From Holothuria scabra (taxonomy: Eukaryota > Echinodermata > Holothuroidea > Aspidochirotida > Holothuriidae): a stretch of DNA of 64,000 nucleotides. The translations under genes were made by a program, and so were the position numbers. Below the pieces are notes generated by a model that was given only the letters and a program-made list of their open reading frames with translations, was not told the DNA's origin and did not search any database. Below are positions 1 through 14,839 of the stretch, in pieces. The stretch spans positions 4,168,284 through 4,232,283 of the forward strand of contig CM074190.1 of the NCBI GenBank assembly GCA_037179385.1, given 5' to 3'. Position 1 is the first letter of the stretch. Each line of letters starts with the position of its first letter.

Positions 1-3000
1 AATCGGGGGAGTTAAATTAGCTCACTACGAGTTTGATGTTAATTTGCTGCACCGAGACAATGAATTAATTCAAAATTGATTTGATTGTCCCACTTTAACT
101 GCACATAAACAGAATAACATGATTTCGTAGTAACCTATACCAGAGAGCCGCTAGCAACTCACTGATTATACACAAATCCCCAAGCTCCAAAACTGGTCTT
201 GTTATTGTGTTGTTTTGCCTTCCTTTCTTTTCTCCAGTGTGGTTGCATAGCAACTATATTTTTCATTACTTTGTTTTTGTTTTCACGTTTCTGTGTTTTT
301 ACAATTTCGTGAGGGAAATATTTCGATGATCTTGCGTAAATTTGTTACATCTCAAAACCAAATTTGTCCTTACAAAGTGACAAGATGGTCGAGCAAGTTT
401 ATTATCAAGGAATAAAAACAATGCGAAACTCACTTATAGCTTGGTATGTCATAAATGATTCATTTATTGACACAAATTTCTATTTTATAGAGAATATAGT
501 GTTCATAACTCTTCAAACTAAAAGTTTGAGAAAAATTTTATGCTTGAGTGTGTCGATGATATGGGATTCACGGTATTTATTGATGAACTACTACTTTCAT
601 TCAATGCATTTTACAAATTGCCTTCGCCTTTTATACATTTTGTCCCCATAATATACCTGATATTAGCGCCATAAATCCTTACCGTGTTAAAGAAAACCTC
701 TGAACGGAGTACAAAGATTTCGAAGTCCTTTTGTGGGACGAGTTTTCATTCGTCAACTAAATCCATTCAAGACGTTTTGGTTTCAAGGAATTTTCGTCTT
801 CCTTAGCCCTTTTCAAGTTAGAGAGATGTCGTAGGTACGTCTCTGTCTTAGGTAAAGGTCTTAGTTTTAAAGGGAAATGCAACATTTTTAACTTGAATTA
901 ACACAAAAACCTGCCCTTATCCATGACTGTCTCTTGTGAATCATGTGGCAATATATTTTATCCTCAACTGAGAAATTTATGACAAGAAACTGCTTGGTTT
1001 ACCATAAATATGAAATATTTGAATCCTGGAATATTATGGTAAATACCTAGAAGAGAAATAAGAAGAAAAGTGTGAGATTAAGATGTTGTATCAAAATAAG
1101 TTTAGGCGAAAAAGTTTATAAAACAAAAGTTTATATGGAAATAGATTTCAGCCAATCAATGAACACTATCTTCACGAGGAAATGAGTTAATGAAAATGAA
1201 CTTCTCTACAAATAAAATCTTAGTTAAAACTACCCATATAGCCCTCGTACTGCACTTTACAATTAGTTGAAAAGGCCTTCCGAAGTCAGAAGACTCTTGC
1301 ATATTTTCAAAATATGAGAAAGAGAAATAAACTTCTAAGTTGTTGATTTCAATTCCTCTTCGTGGTGCATTTTAAAAAGATCACAAATATTAGATTCATT
1401 ATTGCATCATTTCAATGAAATCAGAGTCCATCTATCATAATCAAATGTTTTTCGAATGCTTTCAAACAAAATTGGTCGCCAAATGAGAATGCAAGAACTA
1501 GACAATGCCCCAGTGGTAAAAAGTTCATGTAAACACAAGGCAATTTGACGACAAATTTCCCTCGGGTGGTCTGTATATAGAGAACTCGTCAGATTTACTC
1601 TGTTCAACGTAGTCCGCCAATTTAAGACCTTATTGGCGCACGTTAGAAAGCCGAGTTATCGTGAATCGCCTGGACACAGAGGTTAAATAGCTAAACTGAT
1701 GCGGGGCAACTTCTCGAGCCTAGGGGCGAATTTTTTTGCCTGCTTCAATTTTGACGAGATGCACTCTCAAATTGTTATGGGAACTTTTCGGATATCTATA
1801 GCACAGTCATTGTGTCAACGGAACATACAAATGACGATAGTCACTCAATGTATCAATGACTTTCCAGGTTCTTGACTGATCCCATTGTAGTGTCGATGGC
1901 ACAAATCTTGGAAGGGCGCAATTTTCGCTTTTGATGTTGAAATTCATCTTGATTTGATCATTTCAGCTATCAAATCTACTTACACTTCAATTTCAAAACT
2001 ATATGGAAGAAACTGTTTGTCTTGCTGTTTGAATATACGAAGTACCTTGTTCGCCTAAATAAAATTTTTAGCGTGAAGCTACAAAAGTACGAGGTGAAAT
2101 AAATTGGAATTAGATTTCGGTTTTTATTTTTAAGTTATTATGAAGTTGACAAAATAATTGAACAAAAGAAAAGCAATATAAACTATTTATGCAAGTTTTA
2201 CTTTGCGACAGATGTTAAAACAGTCCCACCACAAAAGTTTTCGTTATGAGTTTCTTTGAATGGATCAGAATAAGCTGTGGGATTCAAGGCTAGTTTTACA
2301 AAAGAATGAATATTTTAAATCCTCACTTGTATCTAGTTTAAATAAATAGACCCAGTATATTGACGTCACATGACGTAGCAAACTGTTTTCCAGACATAGA
2401 TTTATGTATGTATACTACCTGTACACAAATCGACTGTGTGATGCATTTATGTCAGTGTTGTAAACATAGGTTATAGAGGGCGCGCTCTTTTGTTCTGTGA
2501 AGCCACTTACATGTCCATATTTCATAATGTTTCAGCGCAAAAAATGACATTCGAAAAGTAAGTAAAAACGGTCATTTTTCAAAAATAAAAATCTTTTTCT
2601 TATGAAATAAAAAACTAAACGGTAATTTTAGATATCGAAATTGTAAGTGTCTTCTATATGATTTTTCCATGCATGGGTCCCTTTCTTTCATTTTCTTATG
2701 TAATGTAATATTGAAACTCTAAAATGTTGAACGTGGACTCAAGTTGAAGCCCTGAGTGGTTTGTTTTTTGTTTTATATAGGCACGGTTTATTTATAAAAG
2801 AAAGTTTTTAAATATTTCATTGAAATATAGCAACATGAAGAATAAAACAAAAACTTATTAACAAAAAAACAAATGAAAAGGAAAACAGAAAATTTATTAT
2901 TACGAAGCGAAAGAATTGATGAAAGGATGGTTGCCTAGACTGCTTACAGTAAATCAGACTGGAAGTCCTAGTTTTCTAACTATTCTCGGTTTAAAAGTAA

Positions 3001-6000
3001 AGTCACCTTTTTTTATTTTTCTCAAACAGTTTCAAAAATTTCCCAGTTCATAGGACATATATTTTGCTGGGCCATCCAGATTTTTACTACATTCTTGAAG
3101 TTATTGAACAAATTATTTTAAACTTATTTTGCTTTTTTAAATTTTGTAACATTACATTTAAAAGATAACATATATTCGTGATTTTCACAATTAAAGAAAA
3201 CACATCTTTAACCGACACCTTCCTTCTTTGATCGACACTTTCTTATCACACAAATACTCACGTGGGTTTATCATTAAATCCTGTGAAAAATCAGCGGCAG
3301 TTAATTAAAGCAAGAAAATATTTATTCTGACCTTTTTATTTTCTAACTTTATTTTTAACCAAGAGCGGTTTAGATAACCAGTGGTCACGATCCTGTGCTT
3401 TTCAACACCCGCATACGTTTTATTTTGATTGCCTTCCTTAGGAACCAGCAACCCCGCCCCTTAAAAAAAGGAAGAACAGATAATTTTCAATAGCGAAATC
3501 GCTAACTATTGCCGCATCTAAAATTCCCCGTTGCCTTGAAAACACGTGTGTCCTGTTATCATACGGAAGGTGGTTTTATTTTGCCCTTCGAATTCCACGC
3601 GGGCTATGTCAAAGGCGAAGCAGTGGAAGGGCAATGCAAAAGGCTTCTTCTCACGTTAAAAGATGAAAGAAAGTTTTCTTGTATTTGGAAACGTGTTTTC
3701 CCTCCAGATAGCTGGAAACGTGCTCCTATCCTAGAATCAAAACAGTCCAATCTCCACGTTTCTGCGTTGACCATCTCAATCAGTTTCTTGTCATCGTAAC
3801 TTTTAAGGAACAGACGGCCTTCCTAGTTTTACAGGATTCTCACGATTCCGAGATAAAGGAATGTGGATTAGACGGAACTAGAAACGTAAGAAAAACAAAA
3901 TACGTATCCACCATCTTATTCACTTTATTTTACCGACATTGGCTTTGATGAAGAAAAAAACGGAACGTTTTGCCCTGATTTATTCCCAATTGGTATCTAG
4001 CCTGATTCAAAAGTAGAAACCTAAATATGGTCACTGATCAAACTGTCTAGTCAACATCTCATATGACTTTTGTTGTATTCATAATATCTGAGAATTCCAT
4101 TAAGAGCCAATTTGACAGATTGTATGATATTAAATTGACCTTTATTTGATACGGTCCACATCAAAGGTGAGGGTGACCTACTTGCCCCCTCCATGACCCA
4201 AGCTTGAAAAAACGACATAATACAAAAAACTGCGAAAATTAAAGTGATCGCTGAAAACTTTACTATTTAGAGGCGGAAATATTGCTCTACCTTACATCTT
4301 AAGACCAAAAGATTCTACAAAAAAGGAGAAGTGTCTCCTAAGACCTCTCCTTCATCTCATCAAAGCCCAGACTACCTTTTCAAACTCTAGAAACCTTGTT
4401 TAGCACTTAAACACTTATTTCGTCCCACTTTGTAAACACGTTTAAATTCTGAACACGTTTACTATTAAACACTAACTGTTCAGTAATAAAACGTGTTTCC
4501 AGGAGAAATGCTTAGGATTTAGACGAGTGTGTATAGCATCTAAACGTGTTAACAAAGCTTGGGCAAAAATCGTTGAATTTCTAAGCACCGTTCTTAGAGT
4601 ACATGATACAATTCAGTACAAGGAACTCGCGTGACAGTTTGACATGATGATACGACAATATACTCATTACTCTGCAGAAAAAAATTATGCACAGAAGTGG
4701 ACTGAAGAGGAAGTGTTGTGATACACATAAGTAAACAAATATGCAATGATGTTACAAAGGATTATGAACCAATCGATGGTGCGAAGTCCGTCGGTTTAAC
4801 CAAACAGAGCCTTCGTTTTGCAACAAAAACAACCAATTAAAACTGACCCTATTTATTTCAACTTAAAAGCCATTGGACCATGAAGAATAATCGTGGAAGG
4901 ACCCTGACTACACCAAGAAATTGTCAAAGCCTTCATCTGCCGTTACAGTTATTATACGAACAAATTTCAGTCATTGTCACCAGCGGATTTCATAGGAATG
5001 TCATACAGAGATAAAGATGTAACAGACAGAGCACACATGTGTCTAACAAAAATTAAAAAAAAAAGATGGCGAAATATGTCGAGAGGGTTGGAGATAGGTC
5101 ACGTGTAATGCGGCCGAGTTAAACGCATACAAAAGTGTGATCTACCGGTATGTTTTGGTAATATTAGCTCAAAAGTTTGCGCACCTTTAATAGCGTTTCG
5201 CCTCAGGGGCGGTTCGCCTACTGAGAACTCTGCGTGCTGCCACATCCACGCACTGTTGGAACTGAGTAAGAGTATGGTGGCAGTTGTGTTCGTTCCGCAT
5301 GGGCGAATTGCGCCCTCAACTAAAGATCTAATTCTCCAGCATTCGGAGATCACAATAAATCACTGGTAGGGAAGAGTAAGTTAAGCTTCAATAAGAGTTG
5401 TGAAATGATGAAGTGATGGATGCTTATAAGGAAGGCTGTTCTTAACAATTATCTTCTTCGATTTCATAAACCGTTACATCCAGAGCAGACAAGTTTACGG
5501 TACGAGATGGATGAGCTCACAAATTTATCTCACAGTCCTCACATGTTGTGAGGTAAGGAGAGATGCAAGCACGATTTCTGACTTCTGATTTTTTTTTTTT
5601 TTTTGCTATTTCCTAGTTTCCATAGAGAATACACTTTCTCGTTTTACACTTTAAATGAAGCAATTTCTTGGGATAATCCCTTTATATTTTTTTTCTTTCT
5701 TTTTGGACCAATTATCTTTTAAATGACCATACTTGTATTCAATTTTACATCAGTTCACGATATTTTAAAGGTAGATATAGGTACGAAGCTATGGCAGCAA
5801 GCCTACTTACGTGAGTTTCGGTACAGCGGATAGGTCACATGATCAGCTGTACTTAACCTGTTTCATTGGTGTGCGCATGCGCTGGTCTATGAAGTATGTG
5901 TGTATATCCCGCTGACTTTTATTACCCCTGTGCTAAATTGTCTGTCAAGCTCTTAAATAAGCAAATTGGCGCGATTGCCGTTGGGTCTCTTTACCTTTAA

Positions 6001-6297
6001 AGGGCTAATAATAATACCCCACATAGTTTCAATTCTCCTAACCTACTAATTTAAGCCCCTCCCAAATTTGCCTTAAAACCCTCTTTATCCAGACACAACC
6101 TCAGTTCATGGTGAGGATTTACCAAGACCCCAAGTGTAATAAAAACAGGCTCAGTAAAGTACGTTGTGCAATATGAGATACCATACTCTGTATTTTTGAC
6201 TTGCCGTCAATCAAAAGGCTGTGCCAACTGAGAATTTCCGTAAAGTATATAATACAAAATTGACAGTTTGGTTGAGATTTGACTGAATTAAACCTAT
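1..6297. other. No recognisable gene; AT-rich unique-looking DNA
   Basis: I see no domain, splice-bounded exon, transposon end pair or RNA gene that I can support here. Frames open for 80-96 codons occur near 364-651, 3509-3799 and 5099-5353, but their translations resemble no family I know and are about the size chance gives in AT-rich DNA. A T-run lies near 5590-5604. Around 4430-4560 a short motif like AACACGTTT recurs irregularly. Confidence 0.5.
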
Positions 6298-6305
6298 TCC
6301 TAGAT

Positions 6306-6590
6306 CATGGGCGTCCGCAGAAAAAAGTCAGGGGGGGGGGGCAAAATTTCTATGGAGGGGCAAAACCTCCAAGTCACCATGAATTGACACAAAGCATGCG
6401 AAAATTTCAGCCCAAAATGCCTCCCAGGTCGCCGGAAATGGCATTTCTAAAGCCTATTTTTCGCATAGAAGCTTGGAAAACACGTTTTCTTCGGGTTTTT
6501 GCTTTGATTTTTATACGTTTTTTCAAATTTTTGATTTTCCAGGGGGGGGGGGGCAAGTGCCCCCCTTGCCCATACCTGCGGACGCCCATG
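6306..6590. mobile_element. hAT-type MITE, 285 bp, intact ends
   Basis: The ends are a perfect 15-bp terminal inverted repeat: CATGGGCGTCCGCAG on the left and its reverse complement at 6576-6590. An exact 8-bp direct repeat, TCCTAGAT, flanks it (6298-6305 and 6591-6598). An 8-bp duplication is the signature of hAT transposases. Inside are G-runs near 6331 and 6542. It is too short to encode a transposase, so it must have been mobilised in trans. A frame open across it (6279-6596) is incidental. The perfect ends and duplication suggest a fairly recent insertion. Confidence 0.88.
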
Positions 6591-6598
6591 TCCTAGAT

Positions 6599-9500
6599 GC
6601 AGTTCACTTGATAACATTTGCTGGCGCGTTCAATGTTTAACAGCTTACGGTTGTATGAAGACATTGCAGGATGCTGTCGTGAGGCACAGACTGCAATTTC
6701 GTGGAATAGGCACACACCAAAAAAAAAGTGCGTAACTAAGGTGAAACATTTAACGAGTTTTATCTCGAAGGCAGAAATGGAAACAGAAACAGAAAACATT
6801 GTGAATTTGTACATGGGCCGAAAAATAGGATCATGCTGGAATTTAAATTAGCAAAAAAAAGAAACTCTTAGAAAACTTTGAAACTCTTTGAAATAAAACA
6901 TATTGAGAGGTAACCTCTTACAAGGTTTATTTCCTCACATAACACCCTCTTAAAATCTTGTGCATCGCGTGAAAACTGATAGAAAACCCAGTTTTCCCCT
7001 CTTTTTCCTGGCCTACTTTGTCAGTATGACGTGAAATTAGCAATATTTGAATACTTGTAACACCAAAACAAAAATAAAAAACTACACACAACAAAAATAA
7101 AATAAAAGAGGGAATAAATTAATGTTTGAACTCAATTTATAAAATCAAAATATATTTGGAAAACACTCAGAAGAAAAACACATATTCCAGCAATTTGCAT
7201 TCGTTGAGTTTTGATGAGTGAAAAGATATCACTTCTTTGCATTCGCAACACGCAGAAAGCATTTCCTCTCAAATGTCATGCAAATATATATGGTAACAAA
7301 ATTTTAAACCGTATATATAATTACCATGTTACAACTTAAGTATTTTCACAATAAAGTCAATGACCTCCTAGAGGGATTAGACAGAGATAAAGAATCACAG
7401 CAGGAGGACTTTCCCGACGTTGCAAAAATTAAATAAGTTCAACCAAATATTTAATGTAAAATCCATCATTTATGCAGAAACAGAGTGAGAAACACCAAAA
7501 CATGTTCCCTTCTGTATGTCCGTGGTGTTGAGGCTGGGAACTCGATACATTCTGGGATCTATCTGTCAGCTGCATTAAGATAAAGAAAACACGCGGGAGG
7601 TTTGTGATTAACTTTTATTATCGTTGTATTGTATGGCTCGAGAACAAGTTTTATATGCATAAAAACATTTTGGGATGATTTAAATTTCCAATGGCAAATA
7701 TAGTCGCTTATATCTCTTTTTCTTTTATAACCTCCTGGTCAATATTTCCCCCATCTTTCTTGGACGAACACCTTTGTACCCCCTCACCAAAGTGGCTTCA
7801 TTTGTGTCACTCTCAAAGATCTGTTTTTATCCACTTTTGCGACACCTGGTATTTTTGTACGTAAAATCTGTGCTTATTTCTTTCTTGCCTTAACAATCTT
7901 AACATGAGGCAGTGTGTAAGAAAAACGTGTGAGAAAAGATTGTAGGCTTTCAGTTGCGAAACCCTTATGTGGGGTGACCCTGCACACAATCTATTCTGAT
8001 AATTATAATGGTAACGCCCCTTCCAAATTTATAGAACTTAAAAGAAAATATTCCAAATGTGCTAGTGTCTTTGGTTTTTGTTTTGTTTTGTTTTTGTTTT
8101 TTTTTTTGTTTTTTGTTTGTTTGTTTTTTTGTTTGTTTTTTGTTTTTTTGCTTTTTATTAAAGATTCATTAGTAAGATGTGAATTACTTTTAGTTTTCAA
8201 TTTAGATTGCATAATTGATTTAAAACTAAAACCTTGTTAAGTCATGCGGTGAAACGGCAAGTAATGAAACTCTTTTAGATATAAAGTAAACGAACTTATG
8301 TTTTCTACAATACTCTAAACCTTAAGTTTTCAAAGTCAATTTTTATTTGACTATACAGCCATTTGTGATCCGACTTTATTGTCTGACCTCTGTGTGCCCT
8401 TGTTTATTAGCTGCAATTATGTTCAGTTCTCTACTGTAAGTGCAAACCACAGAGGAAGGCAGAGAGGAATGCGATGTATTTTTTTATATCACTTCTAGAA
8501 GATTTCATCTCCTGGCGTGCCACGCTAGAACTACAACGTCATGCCAAGGATGCTGTATAGCCATCCAATGTCAAAGAAATGTCCATTGCTGAAAAAGATA
8601 TCGCATAGAATTACTATCCCCCTTGACGAACGTTCCATTCTTGTCACCCAACACATCTGTTTAGCTGTGACCGTGATGTTCTTCAAAGGTTATACAAGGC
8701 ACCTGTGTTAGCCTAACCGATTCCGAATCATCCTTAATTTATTTTTGAATCCATAGAGACATGCAACATTTGTGCATTTGAGTACTTATTCTTTGGCTTT
8801 ATTCATTGCGATATACTTGTCATGTAGGTAATCTGCGTTAGAACGTAAGATTATTGTCAAAACATAGCTACACTAAAATTTAGCTTGTTTTAAAATTCAA
8901 ACATTGTGACAAACAAAACTCATAAATGAATCGATAGAAATTCGTAATTACCATTAGTCTTCATGTTGTCACATGTCATTTTTGGAGCACACTGATCGCA
9001 CCACGAAGACTTCGCACTTGCACACATTGGGCCACGCGCTTGTCCGACCGAGTGGCCCACATTAGTTGTCGACATTGGTTTTGTGTTGGTGAGAAAATGG
9101 GCCGGGAAAACTCCATCTAACTAACTGCATTGGTTTTGTGTAAGTTGCAATAGTAGGCCTTTAACCCGACAGAAGTCACGCTTTCTGTTAGGCCTATGTG
9201 ACGTCATATGCATAAGGTCAATTGCAAACCATAAAAGAAACCATATCCAGGCAGAATTATCTTTCATCTGTTTTTCATTTAAATCTGTTGGTTTTCCTAT
9301 CTTGTCACTTACTTTTTAATGTCATATTTTTTAAAATGTTTATCTCTGTAGTCATTTACTCGTACCTTTTTATCTTTTTTAATTGTTGATTATGTACACA
9401 TATGTAGAATTGCATTGCAAACATCCAAAAAATAACACTGATGGAATGGTACCACTTCCATGTCTAATGTTCATGCATTCACTTTTAAAAATCTTCCCTA

Positions 9501-12500
9501 TATAACTGGCTTTCCCCTTACGCTGATCTGACTTTGAAAAGTGCAAAAAGTTCAAGCGTGAGAAATCACAAAAAGAATCAACATTCCACAGAAAATTAAA
9601 TTACATCATACGCAAGTTCAAAGAAATACTTTCTTGTACAGCTGAAGAAGGGCTGATTCATCTCTCTAGTATTCATGAATTAATGTTTTAAAATTCAGCC
9701 TAAAGTGTACCTCAAGTCAAAAATAAAAATAAAAATACATATTGGACAGCATGAAAAAAAAAAGAATTCTAAAACAGTCCAACGCACATCTTCATAGGAC
9801 ATTCATGGGCCGAGATATAAAATGTTAAGGTTTATTCACTAAAATGAAATGGTGCTTTGTGCAATAAATTGTGATATCATTGTTGCACAACTCAAATAAC
9901 AATCTTTGTATTTCTTTGTTTTTCTGAGTTACTGCATCTAATACCAAGGCGTGATAGCATTCTTACTCTTATGGGGTGATGTGAAAATTAAGCCCTCTCT
10001 GTGCAATATGCTATGTGAACAAAGAGGAAGTTTTCAAGGTCATAAAAAAACATTTTTTATTTTAAAGGGAAACAAGGCAGATTATGTCAGTTGTACAACA
10101 AGAAAGTCACAAATAATTGCGCAATGGAAAAATTTGTGTTAAGTGAACAAACTGCAACAATTTATTTCTCGGCTCAATAATGTCACATGAAGATGGAAGC
10201 TGGACTTTTAGAATGCATTTTCATTCTGTTTAATATATGTTTGAATTATTTGACTTCAGGTACAATTTAACACGCGCTACCTTGGCAGTCCCATATGTAT
10301 ATATTTATGTATAATATTGAAGTGCCCAACCCATTAGTACGCAACAATTTTTGATTGTTCTGCTGTTTGCTGTAGGGATAAAATACATCTTTCAAAATTT
10401 TTTTTCGAATTTGAATTGATAAAATCATTACTTTATGAATGAAACAAAATTAGTAATTTTATAGCAAATAATGTACTCTGAATTATTTCTTAAAGAAAAA
10501 TGTTTCAATAAATGACCCCCCCCCCCCCCCAAATAAAAAAAACGATCATAAGACACCCATCACAGGCAGGTGCAACCAGTTACCTTGAATTAAAGTAAGT
10601 CTTTTCCGAGTTCTGCTTCATGGTAACTTACGTTTGATCTCTTACTGCTATATGTCCAGCATTATTAAAAAGGATGACACTACTAATAATGTAATGATTT
10701 ACTTGCAACTTATTTCTTGAAATTTTGCAGAATTAATCTTTGGTTTACCTTTAAAAGTACTGTAACATATCTCATGCATATTTAAGAATGAAGAATCGTT
10801 CTGATATGTATGTATACATCTGGCGATAAGCAAGTTACAATCAGCTAACCTAACAATCGCAATTTCGTTTGGGAGCTGTAGCCTACGAAACAGATTTTAA
10901 TTGAGGGAAGAAGAAAGGAACAAATATAGCGTGGATAATTTGATACTGCATGGGTTGATGTTGCATGTAACGCCTTTAATATTCCCTATTTTATGTCAAA
11001 ACATGAAAAGGTATCAAGGAGATAATAAAATATGGGATCATTTTTCAAAAGGAGAGATACGAAAAAATTTTTACTCTTCAATTTACGAGGGGTATTGAGG
11101 AATAGAGAAACCACAAAATACCGCCTGCATCTCCACATAATGCCTAATAATTAGTTTTAATTAAAATTGTCTGCCCATGTGTCTGAAGTCGGAACACACA
11201 TTTTAAGATTGGCATTTCTGAAGTCTACGAAAGATTTAAAAGCGAAGCATTTAACACGTCCTTTACTCATTATATCCTCCTCCAAGACTGCCTGCTGCTA
11301 GCTTGTCTCTTTGATAAATCGGATTGTAATTCACATATGGAGCTAATTTTACTCTGCCCATACACCTCCACAAAGGTAACAGTAAACTAATATGAACTTC
11401 TAAAATTACATTTTCCTTCAATTGTACCTACTACTGATGCCACGGCAGTACCTGTTATCTAATGTTATTCAACAACAAAACTTAAAATAAGTCAAGCTCA
11501 ATTTTGTGCCTACTGAGCTAGTGTCTGATGAGTTGTAGTCATACCTTGTAGTTAAACATTTTATACCTGAATTTAATAACCTTCCCTTTCGTTAAACGAA
11601 TTTCAATGAGGATCGCATTCATCGTCTACAACGATATACTAGAGCGTTTCCATCGGATATTGGTTATTCTCATTATTGAGGATAATTATTAAATTCATCC
11701 TGACATGACCTGGCACCCGTTTCCGGACCTCAAAATGATATTAAATTATTAAATTGAAACCAAAAGAAGTTTCTAACGTGACCTTTCATTTCTCCTGTCT
11801 GCTTTCAAACTAAATAAAACACCGAAGAGAAAAATCATGGAAGTATTTTTCAGCTAATCATCATGTACCGTGGATTAGCTAGTTATATCGGAGATCCGGC
11901 TACAGCAATTAGTTTAGTCTGGGAGACCTTCCACAAACCACAATACAACCGCAGCCAATATTTGAACACCTAGTGATCATAATCCTTAATTGTGTCCATT
12001 GATTGCATTCAGTTAAACGACTGATATACGTCTATATTTACTTACAGCAGTAACTAAAAATTGTGTCAGTTCTTTATGTCATAATTTATGATTTCTAGAT
12101 AGAAATAGGCAGGTTTAGATAGTTTAGTTTCTTTGGTATTGCTTCACATCACGTTCAGGCAATATTTGAAACTTAAAATAAAAGAGAAATATAAAAGCAA
12201 ATACGGGAGATATTAATTGATTTTCTTCGGATAAGACGTTACTTAAAAGCTTTGACAGTGATTCCAGCTTTACTTAATGATTTTTTAAATGTTTCAATCC
12301 AAATTTCGATTGGTCCCAAATTTTAACTCTTACGAATTTCCCTTTTGAGGTCTAATTAAGAGAGTATTGTGAGGGATCATCTTATTTGGAAGAGGATTTT
12401 CAAGTTACTTTCAACAGGAAATCCGAGACGGTTGCGTTATCCAAGAGGTATTTAGAGCATGGAAGTACTGCCTCGGAGGTGGTACTTCCATGTTTGAAGA

Positions 12501-12973
12501 GATTATTCGCTAGAAATCCACGAAATAATACAACTGCAACATCCCGTAGTTAACTTGAACAGAAAAAAGGGAATTTTTGAAGTGTAGACTTTTACATTCA
12601 AACAAGCTTTGGAAGATTTATGTCCTTCATAAAATTAAGGATAATAAATTTCTCCATTTGATTTCATTCGTGGAAATGTGTCACTGTTATTCTATTGTCT
12701 TATATATTTCAAAGGTTTTTCTATTCTTGATACAGTCGTGAGGTAATTTCATATAGCAAAAGTCTGTCTTGACGGGAGAAGGAATGATCTGTCATTGAGG
12801 TTTGCGTTCGTTTTTCTCTGCAAAGTTAAATGAGGTTAAAAGCTTCGTTTTCTAATCAATTGGTTTAAGTTTGGATGGCCACGGTCTCATTCCAGTTGTG
12901 GCCCCTGGCCTTGGTTTCCCTACTTCATTGCTTTAAATGCTGAACATCAAGCACAGTGGGAAACGGTTCCATT
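6599..12973. other. No recognisable gene; low-complexity tracts
   Basis: I find no supported gene in this 6.4-kb stretch. A T/G-rich tract (about 8073-8155) creates spurious phenylalanine-rich and lysine-rich frames. A C-run of about 15 bases starts near 10507. The remainder is AT-rich and looks unique by eye. Confidence 0.5.
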
Positions 12974-13332
12974 TTAAAGGGGCTCATTGGGTTGATATTA
13001 ATAATTTAATGATAGTGTTCAAGGGTCCCTGCCATATGATATTAGCATAATTATTCAAGTTCCAATTCCAACTTAATACATAAGAGGAAAGTTAACAATC
13101 TGCATTTTGTTGTGTCCGGACTTGAAACGAATTAGTGCATAATTTGAAAAAGTGTTTGGTCACGAATATTTGAAAAACGAATTGCACCATTGAGTGCTCT
13201 TTCACAAAACAGTATGATTATGGAAATAGTCTAATTCTAACAATTTGACATTGGTATGTTGTATGTGAAGAAAGTGTAACAGGATTAAAAACAATGTTGA
13301 ACTTCATGAATTAACTCAATGAGCCGCTTTAA
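12974..13332. mobile_element. TTAA-bounded MITE (AAGGGGCTCATTG family), 359 bp
   Basis: TTAA lies at both boundaries (12974-12977 and 13329-13332). The ends form an imperfect ~22-bp terminal inverted repeat: left AAGGGGCTCATTGGGTTGAT, right (reverse complement) AAGCGGCTCATTGAGTTAAT. TTAA target duplication is characteristic of piggyBac-type transposases. There is no coding capacity. A diverged relative lies near 25147-25554. The family assignment rests on the boundary sequence alone. Confidence 0.65.
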
Positions 13333-13721
13333 AAGTATTCATAAATTACTAAAACATTCTCGCTCAACAACAATTAACAAAACTCAACTAACTTTTCCGG
13401 TTTCCCGAAAGACCCTTCTAAACACCTCTATATTCTCGTGAAAACTAAGTTTAGAAAGTGAAATCGAGGTGCTTAAACAAGATGTCAATTTCCATGCGAA
13501 ACTCTGATTGTCCCTGTAAGTCTTTATCAAAACTATGAAAATTCTCTACCGTTTGATGTTTTGAACTGATTAATGATTTTCAAGAGTTCGTGAAGAGATT
13601 GTGTAACAAAATTATATGTGCTCAGAATAAGTTGAGGAGATCTGGTTTCTGAATTGGGGGAAAAAATTTCCAACAGCTAATCGAAACCTGGATCGTGTCC
13701 GGGACAGGAATCATCTATAAA

Positions 13722-14050
13722 CAATGTAATGTAATGTAAATAATACTTAATATAGCGCACTCCAGAACCAAAGGTTTTCTGAGGCGCTTTACAATAAAAA
13801 GAGAATTTAAAGTACCAAATGCTTCCTTAAACAGGTGCGTTTTCAACCTAGCTTTAAATATTGAAATACTTGAACTACGTTTAATGCTGTCTGGAAGGGC
13901 ATTCCACAACTTAGGACCATAAACGGAGAAAGATCTGTCAGCAAATGTGGAATTACGTGTGAAGGGCACAGTAAGGGATATTTACTCCTGGTTTCTAGAT
14001 CGTAATCTGTACTTTGATTCAGGGACTTCACGCGAGGCACACTTATACTC
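13722..14050 (-). pseudogene. 3' end of a CR1/L2-like LINE, frameshifted
   Basis: On the minus strand the translation ends with a typical non-LTR retrotransposon C-terminus: RSFSVYGPKLWNALPDSIK, then SSSISIFKARLKTHLFKEAF (about 13805-13969). Upstream residues (PRVKSLNQSTDYDLETRSKYP, about 13975-14045) lie in another frame, so at least one frameshift separates them. Downstream is a LINE-like 3' UTR (AAGCGCCTCAGAAAACC ... GAGTGCGCTATATTAAG) ending in short tandem repeats (TTACA)n near 13722-13740. That tail is how CR1/L2 elements usually terminate. The copy is heavily 5'-truncated and non-functional. The clade is inferred from the tail and this C-terminal block. Confidence 0.75.
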
Positions 14051-14839
14051 AAACTAACAAACTTTATTTACTCGCATTGACACAAACTCAATTTATAACG
14101 CTTTCCAGAAACCCTAAAGTTGTTTGTATACCACATTGTAACATTTTGTTTATTCTGTCTGATGTTTTTAATCTGCCTGAGTTATTGGACGGGGGCTAAA
14201 CGACATGTTTGCCCTCAATATTTTCATTGGGGTGGCAATTGCTGTCCTGACCCCCAGGATTGACGCGACTAATCGGAATAATACTGTGGTAAGGACAACT
14301 CATGTACACAGTCGACTTCTGTCTTTGCAAAGTGCATTATACTTGCAACATAATCTTCAAGTTACACTGTAGAAAATGTCTGTAATGTTACAAAACTTTT
14401 GTACAATTACAAAAGAAAAATTAAAGAAATACAAAAAGAATACATTAAAAGTGCTGTCAATGAGTTGAAAGCACTTTTTATGTATTCTTTTGTTTTTCTT
14501 TATTTTATTTTCTGTAAATGTACAGACATTTTTTTTTACAGTGTACCTAAATGTAATAATAATAAAATAATGGAAATTTATAATGCGCATACATCCACAA
14601 AAAGCGCTCATGTACTAACCTACATGTTCCTAATACATACCGGTACTAACCTACAGATTCCTCATACATAGTAACACACATAAATACTACACATTCAGTA
14701 TTATCCTGTTCTTTGATTTGCAATGATAAATTCAGAGCAGTTACAACTAGATGCAGAGATCTCAAAATTTTCACAACAACTTTGATGTCTATAACGGAAA
14801 AGACCCAGCCCGATTTCGCAGCATATGGTTATATTATCG
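14051..14839. other. No recognisable gene
   Basis: A complementary pair of segments rich in AAAAG and CTTTT lies near 14408-14520 (TACAAAAGAAAAATTAAAG opposite CTTTTTATGTATTCTTTTG). It produces mirrored open frames on both strands. I see no gene. Confidence 0.45.

Noticed and set aside
6279..6596. 105-codon frame with a Gly-rich segment
   Set aside because: It lies almost exactly within the hAT-type MITE 6306-6590, and its Gly codons come from G-runs.
8003..8240. Phe-rich and Lys/Asn-rich frames
   Set aside because: They are produced by a T/G low-complexity tract.
9641..9670. GCTGAAGAAGGGCTG, similar to PLE 3'-end motifs
   Set aside because: No complementary stem or GAA box follows within range.
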